Shown piece after piece: positions 24,453-35,339 of a stretch of DNA of 64,000 nt. Position 1 is the stretch's first letter. Each line of letters starts with the position of its first letter. The translations under genes were made by a program, and so were the position numbers. The stretch comes from Talinum fruticosum (lineage: Eukaryota; Streptophyta; Magnoliopsida; Caryophyllales; Talinaceae), in assembly GCA_021018815.1 (NCBI GenBank), contig JAITYX010000047.1:3481001-3545000 (forward strand). Direction: 5' to 3'. The notes under the pieces are model-generated. The model was not told the DNA's origin. It made no database searches and saw nothing but the letters and a program-made list of their open reading frames with translations.

Positions 24453-27400
24453 TTAAACGATGTTGGCTTGAAACGATAAACGATGTTGGCTTGAAACGCT
24501 ACTATAATTGCTTGTAATGATGCTTCTGGCTGAGGCCAGAGAAAAGGCGAGCGAGGAAAGCAAAGGCAGCAGCGATGAAAGAAAAAGCCATGAAACCACC
24601 AACATTGCCTTGTCCATCTTGTTCTGTTTAGGGAGGTAACTCATGTCTGAAATTAGCAATGCGCGGTAAACCGCCTCTGTTAAGGCATATGCTGTCACTG
24701 GATCACATTCTTCGGCCACCACTCCATGCTCAGTCAGGCAAACTATGTCGTAAACTCCACTGGTTTCTGAGATGCCTAAGAATTTGCATACCTTTACTCG
24801 GGCATCGATTCTATCTTGTGCTGATAGCTTGTCACCATGGGTTAGGACTAGGATTGGGTTTTGATCTGCAAAGAAGAATTAGGCTGTTAGTGACTGTGGG
24901 ATCTTAACATCTTGTTAAAGAAGGGGCTCTCTATGAACTTATAATGTTGGATGCTGTGAATTGTGTTGAAGAAACTTGGAAAGAAAGGGATGGTTGAGTC
25001 GCTCTTCTATGACTGAGTATGAGAAAAGTAGAAACCTTAGTGCATTGTACAAACAGGAGAGGAGATAGGGTAGACCCACAATACCCGGCCTGACGGCCTA
25101 GTTATGCCCGCACAAATCTCCCTCAACTAGGAGAAGTGTGGACAACGGGAGTTGATCCCGTGTCTCCTTTGTGAAAAGGGCACTAAGGTAGCAATTGAGA
25201 TACAAGATCTCGATAGTCATCACATCAACTTGGTCAAATTTAAATTGAGCTGTTATATACTCAACTCTGACACATTACATTAGTGAGCAAATCAAGCCAT
25301 AACTGGCTCAACTTGAACCAACTTGAAAATTTTGCTTTTAACATCTCAGAAAATTCTATTACTAAGGCAAAGAGAAACTTACTGCCTTTCTTCAAAGCAG
25401 GGAAAGACAAGACCTGTTTAGTAGCCTCCAAAGGCTTAGAATCACCCTCTTTCAAACCTTCGTAAATCTGAGCCATGTTAGCCACAACAATGGCAGAGTT
25501 AACCTGCCTCTTGACAAACTTATTCGATTGCAAGGATCCCCCATCATCATCATCATCTGAGAGTCCAGATCATCCCCGGTCTCAAACAGAGCTGGTTGTG
25601 GTGGATCCCCTCAACCATCCATTTCGACAGCTCCACCAGGTTCCGACCCCCATCATCACTGTCGAACCCCCTCGAGTCATACACGCAGAAGCCTGACCTC
25701 TTGGACCTCAGAACGTTGTGTTCTTCCAGGAACATTGTTGTGGATTCAGACTTGGATGTGCTTCCTGTATGTACATAAATTCAAACCTTAGTTTTGTTGC
25801 ATTCATTTTCATAAACTGAAATCATATAGGAAATTCTTTAATAGGAGAACATTGTGGAAGGATTAACTTTTGCTAGATTAATTGAATTGCCTATATGAAA
25901 TGTTTATTATGATTCTGAATTCAAAAATTTGAAGTCCTTACGTCAAGATCTTTATATTCTTTATATAATTTGCACGTTGGTTTAGGTCCTTCTTTGAGAT
26001 GGGGTATTCTTATAGTTTTAAATATCTTCACATTATTTTTTTGTAACAATGCAAGCAAGGGCAAATTTAGGATTGGTGCACAAACTAATTTAATCAAAAG
26101 TTTGAACTAATGGTGGAAGGTCAAGGAACAGGTTTACAGTCTAACATTCACTCTCACGCGAATGCCATTTAGGCTTAGAGGGCTTACAATGATTAAAAAC
26201 CAATTTAACGAAAGTATAGTTTAATGGTTGAAAGCCAATAAATAAGTTTATGCTCTAAGGATTTTAAATAACTGAAATTGAGTTATGTTATCATATAAAT
26301 ACATTGGCATTAGACCTGTCAATTCGGACGGGCGGGTTAAATACGGGTCGGGTGTATTCGGGTTCGGGTAAAATACGGGTCGGGTGTATTTCGGGTTCGG
26401 GTAAAATACGGGCGGTCGTATATCGGGTTATACGGGTTTCGGGTCGACCCAACGGGTTAAGACCGCCTTTTTATCGGTTGTTTTTCTTTTTTAATTATAA
26501 ATATTAAGCATAATTTTTGCTTAAAATTGCCAATAATTCAACGAAAAAGTATAGTATTTGTATTTTCTAAAAGGAATATTCAAAAATTTCATTATGATAT
26601 TTGTGTAAGGTCCCATTGAACCGAGCGGGTTGGGCTGCTTGACGCGTTTAAATAAGGCCAACGAAAGATTGGGTTAATAATGGGTTGAATAATAATGACT
26701 TGTTACGTAATTATTAGTTTAAGGTTACGATGTTTATTTCACGGTTTATCTTATACTAACGAGGTTTATATGCATGTTTAATGCATTTTAAAACAAATCA
26801 AGAAAGTTTTGACTTGGGTAGGCTTAATCGATCCATTTTATTCACTAGAAAAATTTGACTTTGTTTTAGTTTGGCTTATTGCCTACCTTAGGAGTTATGG
26901 TTTAGGTACAGGTAAACACGAGTTTAAAATAAATAAGAATTAGAGATTTATAATAAACTAAAATTATTATTTTTAATTATAACATCAAAATTTTAAATCA
27001 TTATAGTAATATTATTTCTACAAAATAAAAGTATATTAATTAGATGTGACTAGGTATATTCGGTTTACCAAAAATACAACGAGTATAACTTGTACACTTG
27101 TAGTATTTTAATATATTACACCATTTGAATCCATATATGTTTTTATTGAAATTAACTATGCATAATTTTTGTATATAATGGCTTTTGTTTATGGGGAATA
27201 AGTTGAGAAATGAAACTGTATCGGTCTTCGTACTGTAAATGATTGCAATAAATATGTAACGTCTCTCTAAATAATCGATATGATAAATAACCATTATTAA
27301 AAAAGTGATAAATTGAAGGAAAAATCATATAATGTGCATGACACATTCAATCAACAAGTTACAAAGCTAAAATGGTTGTTTTTATTGCCTTGACCCAACG

Positions 27401-30400
27401 GGTCAAACGGGTTCGAGTCGGGTTTGACCCGCTAATTTGCGGGTTTTCGGGTTCGGTTTTTTCGGGTTCGGGTCGAGAAAATCATGTCCAAAACCCAAAA
27501 CTTTCGGGCGGGTTCGGATCGGGTTTTCGGGTCGGGTCGGTTTTACCAGGTCTAATTGGCATTGTAGAGTCAGTCTTTCGCTACCAATATACTATCTATT
27601 AGATGACGTAGGAAAACATAGTTTAGCTCCAAAGAAAAAGAAAAAAAGTGACGCCCAACTTCTACAAATGAACTGGTTTTTTGAGATTCTCTTTAGATCT
27701 TTGAGGTTCTAAATAAACAAGTTTAGAATATTACCAATATCCACTTGTTCTGGAAGTATTTTTTTTTTTTTTTGGGTATGAACGATATCGAAATGGTCAT
27801 ATATGGAGAATTTGAATCCAAATTTCTGATGATAATTTTTAAAAATTTTACTAATTTAACCAAAATATACCCACAAAAGTGAAACATTATTTGGTAAGGT
27901 GAAGATAATGTATTTATTCAGTATGTATTGTTGCTACTACCACAATAAGAAATTGCAAAGTGTGTTCTTAGAGTTGTTGGTGTCTATAGTGGAAACTTAT
28001 AAAATCATCTGGTCTGAAAAATTAATATCACCTTTTTTCTGAAAAATTAATATATGTAAACTCTACATGTTTAAATAATACCTTTAAAACTTAATTCTGG
28101 TAAAACAATTATCATACATGTGATCTTGTTTATATAGTTAGTGCAAAATTATACGTAAAATACAAATATCAATTAAACCATGTAAGGCTATTTTTCAAAG
28201 TTTATCCCTGGTACTGTCTCGTTTCATCATTCTTTCTTTGTCTAATGCATTATACCATTTTGTTTACCTAAGCTTAATACATTAATTAATTGAAAACTAG
28301 CTCACAGAATTATTGTAAAGTTTCATGGGCCCTATTGATGTTAATCCATCAGAGAAGATTGTTGAGTATGTGGAAAATACCTTCTTAAAATTGAAGAAAA
28401 TTGAAACTGACGGACATAGATTTTATTTGGGGCATAGGGAACAGAGAAACTAGAAAAGGGGAGCTTTTCTCGAGTAGCCGAACATGGACAAATGTATTGA
28501 TTGGTGAGTATGTGGAAAATAGCTTCTCAGAAGAAGAAAATCAAAAGTCACATACATAAGTTTTACTTGTGGTATAGGAAACGAAGAAACTAGAGAAAGG
28601 GATCTTTTCTCGAGTAGTCGAACATGGATAGATGTATTGGTTGGGAATATAAATTAGGTTTTTAATGAAATTGATAATATTTAAGATGGGCCACATTCAA
28701 CTCTGAAGACATTACATAGCCCTTTGATATATGTTTAACAATTAATTTAGCAATGCACGAGAAGTTAGATAAATTTAAAGGGAGGAGCTAAGTTTTCAAA
28801 TGACAACAAACCAGAAGAAAACTCCTTTACAAGCGTTTGTGAAGCAAATTGAAAATCAAATTATTGATCCAATTCTACAATATGCTTGTGGTATAAGGAA
28901 GGAGGGTAAGAAAAAGGTGCAAGAGGCTGTCAACCAAGAGTTTTTACTCTTATAGAGATTGCTGGAAAAAATTTGGATGTGGGAGGATGTAGGGACTTTG
29001 CTTTGTTGGTGTGAAACTTTGTACATAAGAAGGATTATAAGGAGTTTAAGGAAGGGGTTAGAAGATCAAGTAGAAACCTAATCGATTGGGGTGTTTATTA
29101 TTAAGTATAAGGTGACAGATTAGATGGGTAAAGCGGTTGATTATAATTAAGAGACAATTGTTTATGATGTTGATATTCATTTGAGTAGGTAAAGGTGTCC
29201 CTAATTTTATCTCTAATAAGGTGTTTCACTTTTTTCTTAGATGACGGTAGGTGGTTGTATTTATTAGTTTTGGTGGTTTTTTCGATAGGAGGTATTAGAT
29301 TGGCTAATTGTTATCATTAATTTAGCCCTTTTTTTTAACTTGTTTGAAATTTACTAATGATTGGGAAAAATACCATTGGTCCTACTCTAAAATTTAATTT
29401 GTAGAAAAAAATAATTGATTGAAGCAGCCATGTGTTTCCACGTCTGAGACAGTGAATCTTATCTGTTTATTATCTTATGCATTTGGTCCATCCACTAATT
29501 GCCCCACCTTGTCTCTCCACACGTTCTCACAACAAACTGTCGACCTTTTCAAGGCCCATCTATTTCTCCACCCCCGGCCGGGGATATGAGTCTTGCTCTA
29601 ATTTCTAACCACCTCCACTGCAATCGCTCTCTCCTCAAATAATTTGTTAAATTGCTTATTTTTTAATGTCTCACAAATTACAATGCATAATATTGTTTGG
29701 AAACTAATTAATAGTTAATAACGTTGCAAATTGCAATTAGTAAGATGAAAATTTGTAGATGTATGGATTATTTATTTATTTATTATTATTATTTATAACA
29801 TACAAACATTTTTTTTATGATAGGAGAAGATACAAAGATCACAATAATAGTGCAAAATTCTGTCACAAATTTTTAATTCAATTCATTATTTTCAATCATG
29901 TTATAATTGAAAAATATATAATATTTATCAAGACAGATAGAACAATATTCTTTATTCATGTATTGTATATTATATGTAATAAATATAACTTAATTCTAGA
30001 CAATAACGTTCGAAAATCTATTGAAAAATAAGATGTAGACACCCTATTTTATTCTTATTTGGTTTGAAAAGCTGAATTTTTTTATTTTTATAAGTTCCCT
30101 CTCCCTCTCTCTCCAACGATCTTTTGGATTTCTTAGTTATTAGTGTCCTCGTGGCTCCTTCCTTCCATTTTTTCATTTTTCATTCCTCTTTTTCTCTCTC
30201 TTTCTTCTTCCATCTTTAGTCATATTATTCCTTTTTCTCTCCCTTCTTTTCCCTGCCCCAATAATTTTCTTGAAATTTCATTATACTATTTTTACAACGG
30301 TACAACGAAGGGAGGAGGTGATAAGCAAAGGGGGTTTAGGTAGTATTAATTTAGAAATTTTAATTTTTAATTGTTTTTTTAAAAAATCACTTAAGATTGG

Positions 30401-30566
30401 CATGACATATAAGGCTATTATGTACATTACGTATTTTCCTTCAACATCATATTCGAAATTGGGCATAAAAAATAGTTGACCCTTTAATTTAAATTATTAT
30501 AAAATTACTTTTTAGGACACTAGATCTAGAAAATAAATGTCCAAGAACTAAAGATAACTTCGTGTA

Positions 30567-30611
<45 letters not shown>

Positions 30612-31649
30612 TAAATGGCAAGCGACCTGACTCATTAGTCTCCTATTTTAGGGCAATCCAAGAGATCGTGTAGGGTAGGGAGTGGGAGAAAAATTAAAGG
30701 CCAAAGAATTATAGGTTCGTGAACCTAAAACTCACAATCCTTTCAAAAAGGAAAGGAAATTATATTGTCATCAAGATTTAAACACAAGGAGGAGATAGAC
30801 AATGGTGTGCTAGCCACAAGGTCAACTCTACTGCAATAAATAGAACTATTATAATATAATTTTCTACAAACTACAAACCAGATTGACATGAGTTAAAGCT
30901 CTTTACAGCTATTGTTTCCATTATTTATATATATATATATATATATAATCAACTAATAAAAAATTAAAATTAACTCAGACCAACTAACTTAACTAACCAT
31001 CTTAAAATCATATCAAACTACATATACCCATAATCAAATTTAAAATTAACTCAACGCAACCTATTTATTAAGTTGACATGTAATTAATTCACCGTCCACA
31101 TTTGTAATTTAACCTTGAACTTACGTCTCCACATAATTCATTTATACCCTTCTAATTAAACATGCATCTAAGTAAAAAAGTCAATTGGGAAAATGACTAC
31201 AAAATAAAACATGGTAATTAAGTAATTAGATCACCTGAAGTCTGAGCAAACGGAATGATGCCGGCCCTTCCAAGCACACTATACATAAGGTTGACCAGAG
31301 AGCTCTTCCCTCCACCAGCCACCCCCACCAAGAGGACGGTCACAACCGGTGGGACCGCCATATCCTCCTTGGCGAGCCCGCCGGTCGGGACCCACAGGTC
31401 ACCGGCTCTGTACGCCACGAGCCGGTGCCTGAGATCATCGAGCCCCTCGGGGGCCACCATAGCCAGCCTCTCGAGCTCCCTCATCACCCTCAGCCTCGGA
31501 TTCAGAGCCGCCACGTCAGAGACACTTGTGACCTTGAGTACCGCCATCTCCTCCGGCGTAGCACAGGTTCTCCACCACTGGTAGGGCTCCCCATCCAAAG
31601 GCCCACATTGATCTTGGTCTCCCTCGAGATGATCTCCTTTGGTGCACAT
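24453..31649 (-). CDS. P-loop GTPase-like protein with C-terminal membrane segment (three exons, one frame break)
   Basis: Exons read 31649-31235, 25764-25383 and 24865-24453. The borders are CTTCAG|GTGATC, ACATACAG|GAAG, GGCA|GTAAGT and TTTGCAG|ATCA, and the joins keep frame. The product is about 402 residues. It has a Walker A/G1 motif, GVAGGGKSS, at residues 109-117, a G3-like DSRG in exon 2 and a G4-like THGDK in exon 3. Its C-terminal part contains DPVTAYALTEAVYRALLISD and then one hydrophobic membrane segment (LVVSWLFLSSLLPLLSSLAF). The layout matches a plant family of P-loop NTPases of unknown role (At4g13030-like, from memory). The frame is broken once in exon 2 near 25555-25580, between HNQLCLRPG and KFVKRQVNS, by a net one-base excess. 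Intron 1 is 5.5 kb and contains hAT copy 2. Either an assembly indel or recent loss of function could explain the break. Confidence 0.85.
26303..26310. repeat. 8-bp target-site duplication, left (ATTGGCAT)
   Basis: ATTGGCAT directly precedes the TAGACCTG terminus at 26311 and recurs exactly at 27555-27562. Confidence 0.9.
26311..27554. mobile_element. Non-autonomous hAT-type transposon, copy 2 (inside intron 1 of the P-loop gene)
   Basis: The element is 1,244 bp with the same termini as copy 1 (TAGACCTG and CAGGTCTA). It has its own exact 8-bp duplication (ATTGGCAT), so each copy arrived by transposition and not by segmental duplication. The CGGGTTCGGGT-rich subterminal blocks are at 26325-26460 and 27395-27535. 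It differs from copy 1 by scattered substitutions and a few 1-bp indels. It has no transposase and must be mobilised in trans. Confidence 0.9.
27555..27562. repeat. 8-bp target-site duplication, right (ATTGGCAT)
   Basis: Exact copy of 26303-26310, next to the CAGGTCTA terminus. Confidence 0.9.
28364..28640 (+). repeat. Tandem duplication, unit about 141 bp, two copies
   Basis: GAGTATGTGGAAAATA starts at 28364 and again at about 28505. Each copy runs on through GAAAC(T)AGA...GGGA, CTTTTCTCGAGTAG, CGAACATGGA and TGTATTG in the same order. Copies differ by scattered substitutions, so the duplication is not recent. It lies inside intron 1 of the P-loop gene. Confidence 0.75.
30562..30608. repeat. 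(ATT)n microsatellite
   Basis: An uninterrupted run of ATT triplets, about 15 units. Confidence 0.95.
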
Positions 31650-31739
31650 TGTCTCTTCCTCTTAACTACTTGCACCCTCTGTAGGAGTTGTCAGAGAGAG
31701 GAAATACTGATGTCGGTTTTAAAATTTTGGTGGTATATA

Positions 31740-33340
31740 TAAAGATAGAGAGATCGAGAGAGAGAAATAATTGTACTGAAAAATTTTTCAACTTTCGTGG
31801 AAGTTACATTGTTTGTCAGTAGGATAGATTGTTTTTGTAAAAAAAAAAAAAAAAATGTCATGTCCTGAAATTGTAAGAAACAGGAGCCTAAATTCAAACT
31901 CAGGTGTAACGTTACCACGGAGACTTCTGCTATGCAAAAGTACCTAAATACCCTTCTACGAATCTTTTTGATGGTCTCATTCATGGGGATTATTGTCTTT
32001 CTGACAATAGAATTTGCACACTCTTTGGACAATTGAAAAAAGGAAAATTCGATCAATATAAATCAATTTTTGAGGTAATTATAAAAGTAAATTAAATTTT
32101 TTTTCTTAAATGTGAATAATATGATTACTTTAAGGGTATTATTTCTATCAAATCACCAATGAATTTGGCCATCTTTTCGCTCATCGTGGAATTGATGCGA
32201 ATGGTACTTTTGAACCGTGGATGATGATTCGTCGATTTACTTAACTTCTTTTGAAATTTCACAGACATATCATACTTAATTTAAAAAATAATTTTTTTTA
32301 CAAATAAAATTACCCACTTAATTTCACTCCCTCTTGCAAAAGTTAAACGTCCTCCATCTTATAAAATCCTTCTTTCAACCAAATTAAAAGGTGGAATCTC
32401 CAAATTCATCAGATCTGTCATTCAATTTTTCAAATGCACAGTCCATGTCAACTTTCCAATGAGCCAAAGATGGCCAAACTTGACGGTGGTTTGACGGAAA
32501 AATACCTCTATTAGGTCAAACTATTTACGTCAAAGAAAAAGATTGGTTTATTTTCGTCCATTTACCTCATAGTTTGGTTTATTTTCATATAATTTTCCTT
32601 AAAAATCTCGTTGTAATTAAATAAAGTAAAATATATTATTGAATTATTCTCCTAATGTGGAGTAATATCTTTATTATCTATGGAACAATAGAGTGATTTT
32701 TTTAGATATGGAGCACAATCTGACTATTACTTTGTCAAGAGAATTCAAGGGTGGATATGTACATTGAGTTGTCCATATCTCAGTTGGCTCTCATTAATGG
32801 CAAAGCTTATTTCATTTTTTGTAGAATTATTTAGTTTTTTTGTGAACACATAAAAATTCAAAAAAAAAAAAAAAAGGGAGAGATTGTTAAATATTTTCAG
32901 ACGGGCCACTAAATTAAGATATGTGATTATATATACATGTGACCCAATAGAGGTCTGAGACATTAGTTAACGTGCAAGAGAAAGTTCAATTATGAAACTA
33001 ATAGGAAACATATCGTCAATTAAGGCTGTATTTGGATCAATTAATTCAAAGATGTGAGCTTAATGCCTTCACGTAGTTGATTCATGACAACAGAAGATAT
33101 TTGAAATTATATTATGATTTATGATTTATGATTTATGATTATTATAAAAGGGTGTCTTGCTGGACTTGAATTTGTCAAAGTCAGAAAAACACTCTCAACC
33201 CAATTTGAGTGCGACACCATTATGGGGGTTTATTTGTTTGATTCCCATGATAACATGATTGGATAACTAAATTTTGTTATTCTCTCATTCTCTCCGTTAT
33301 CCGTCTCTAAATACTAATTTTGTATCTACTATTCTTTTTA
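31740..33340. other. Upstream region of the P-loop gene and gene-free DNA
   Basis: The part nearest 31650 should hold the promoter and 5' untranslated region of the minus-strand P-loop gene. A purine-rich GA tract at 31740-31770 and A-runs near 31840 and 32858 are seen. No further coding region was recognised. Confidence 0.4.
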
Positions 33341-33349
33341 CTTTTTTAT

Positions 33350-34080
33350 ATTGTTGGAGTCATTACTCATCTAATTCCCGTTAGTAGTAAGCGTCTTTTA
33401 CTCAATTTCTTCAATCGAATCAAGATGTATTATCACTTTCTTTCCAATAAATTTTCTCTCATTTTTGTGACAGGTTTGGGTTTCTCTCCTTCTTGTGAGA
33501 GTTCGATTTCTTTCCTTTTTATAAGAGTTTGGTTTCTCTCCTTATTGTGAGAGTTAGAGTTTCATCTCCTTTTTGTAAGAGTTTAGTTTCTCTCCTTATT
33601 GTGAGAGTTAGAGCTTTTCTCCTTCTTGTGAGAGTCTTATTTCTCGCCTTTGTACGAGTTGTTTTTCTCGCCAATACATACAAGTTTTATTAGGGTTATT
33701 GACTCAATTGGATGGTATAATTTTCATATTTTTGTAACTTAATTTCATTTATTTTGATTGAGAATGATTCAACAAGTGGAATTTCATATGACTTTATTAA
33801 AGTGATATTTCTTTCATATTAGATCTATTATATCACATAAACATCTATCCTATGAAGCTATACAATAGCTCGCCGATGTTCGAAAAGACATATTGAAGTC
33901 GAATAATACGATTTTTGGCCGGATTGATGCTACAAATATGGAGCCGAACGGAATTATATTTACCAATAACTTTGCCGAAATAGAGATCTATTTTGTTATT
34001 TTAGATTTATTTTGTTAGAAAATTATCTTTGTAAGACTTTTTATTAATGAAGTTTCTCTTTCTATCAAAAAAAAAAAAAA
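33350..34080 (+). mobile_element. Polyadenylated dispersed repeat, copy 2 (retrotransposed family)
   Basis: The left 550 bp match 13966-14436 block by block, with about six degenerate repeats of TTTCTCTCCTT..TTGTGAGAGTT at 33480-33640. The right part has no counterpart there. It ends TTTGTAAGACTTTTTATTAA, then TGAAGTTTCTC and TCTATC before a run of 14 A at 34067-34080. That 3' end looks like plant LINE or SINE-like retroposon tails. No coding capacity is seen. A target duplication was not found with confidence. Confidence 0.6.
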
Positions 34081-34104
34081 CTTGCTATCCTGCTCCCGTG
34101 TATT

Positions 34105-34380
34105 ATAGTCATCCCTCCATTTCACAATACATATTACTCTAACTAAAGTTTTTAATTTTATAATATTTATTGATTTTCAATCCCAATGACATATTAATGA
34201 TTAGTTTACTGATTTTATTTTGTATTAAATATTCTTTTACTCTTTTTGTTTATTTGATTTTCTTCATTCTTAATGAAATTTTGGAATACTTTGGTCTTTT
34301 AACAAAAGTTTTATTATGAATTTTGTGTTTCCTTAATATTCCCTTACATTTAAAAAACAACAAGTATTGAGAGGGAATAT
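34105..34380. mobile_element. Possible Stowaway-like MITE
   Basis: The left end carries TCCCTCCATTTCACAATACA. The right end, reverse-complemented, reads TATTCCCTCTCAATACTTG, which resembles the CTCCCTCCGT-type ends of plant Stowaway elements. The interior is AT-rich and non-coding. The TA target duplication is not clean, so this is tentative. Confidence 0.35.
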
Positions 34381-34460
34381 AATATAAGTTTTTCCCCATT
34401 TGTGCTATGGAAATTTTCTTTTGACTTTAATAATTTAAATTAAATTTACATGACCCATCT

Positions 34461-34710
34461 AAATTATAGAGTGGTGATACATTAACCATTAGGGGTATGG
34501 ATTCTTGTATATTTTTTCCCTTATGTAATGACATATGATCATATTGATTTTTCAACTGGAAAAAAGTCAAAAAAACAAGTAGTACTAGACTATAAAAACC
34601 AGATTCTTTCCACAATAATTATAAGATTGAGGAAATACATCTTAATCAATTTAACTTAAACACTCAATTATAGAGCGATGATACATTACCCAGTAGGGGT
34701 ATGTACACTA
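34461..34710. repeat. Two diverged direct copies of a 42-bp sequence
   Basis: AATTATAGAGTGGTGATACA at 34461 with ACCATTAGGGGTATG after it matches AATTATAGAGCGATGATACA at about 34668 with ACCCAGTAGGGGTATG after it. The spacing is about 207 bp. Function unknown; likely a decayed duplication. Confidence 0.55.
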
Positions 34711-35148
34711 ATATACTGTATTTTGATGGTATTAGACGATTATGACAATATTTTAAAGTTAAATGTTCATGTAACATACTATCAGCATATTTACTATATT
34801 TATACTAAGATCAGACCGAGATAGGGGAGGTGGACTCGACTTAGAGCCAACGTGGAAGGTCGAGCACTCGGATTCATGCTTTACGGTGTTAAAATGTTTT
34901 CTCTGTCTTTTAAAAGATAGAGGTTGATTAGTTACCTTTATTTCCAGACAAGGCAACTTCTAGTGGCCCCAGTATAACGAGTGAGGTCAACTTAATTGAA
35001 AATTCAAGCTAATTATGATCATTTAAACCTGAAATCTTTCGATCAGATTTTAATCTAATGTCATATACAACAGGAAGTGTAAAAGTTTAATCAAATGGTT
35101 GCATACCCATGATAGTTTACATACTCTAACATTTAGGCATGGTAGATC

Positions 35149-35152
<4 letters not shown>

Positions 35153-35220
<68 letters not shown>
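35153..35220. repeat. (TA)n microsatellite, about 68 bp
   Basis: An uninterrupted TA run. Open frames that cross it (Tyr-Ile repeats) are artefacts. Confidence 0.97.
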
Positions 35221-35223
<3 letters not shown>

Positions 35224-35339
35224 GAAGCCAATTAACATCCCAAAATGATATCCTTTGAAATGCATATTTGAAGAAACTCTACAATCAATCAATCAATCAA
35301 GTACAATGCAACTAAGTAAACAACAATTAAGAAATCAAG

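Larger units (their letters stand above)
25765..31234 (-). other. Large intron 1 of the P-loop gene
   Basis: The GT at 31234-31233 and the AG at 25766-25765 join codon G|GA in frame, so this 5,470-bp stretch is one intron if the gene is intact. It holds the hAT-type copy 2 (26311-27554), a roughly 141-bp duplication (28364-28640) and an ATT microsatellite (about 30562-30606). A degenerate, possibly once-coding stretch at 28800-29200 was not identified. TA repeats lie near 30930, and CT-rich DNA is at 30095-30260. Confidence 0.75.

Noticed and set aside
27752..27790. Poly-T followed by GGGTATGAA as the 3' end of another LINE
   Set aside because: It matches the 3' end of the LINE at 48684 for only about eight bases beyond the T run, and no LINE coding sequence follows.
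35050..35292. Tyr-Ile repeat open frame
   Set aside because: It crosses the (TA)n microsatellite.
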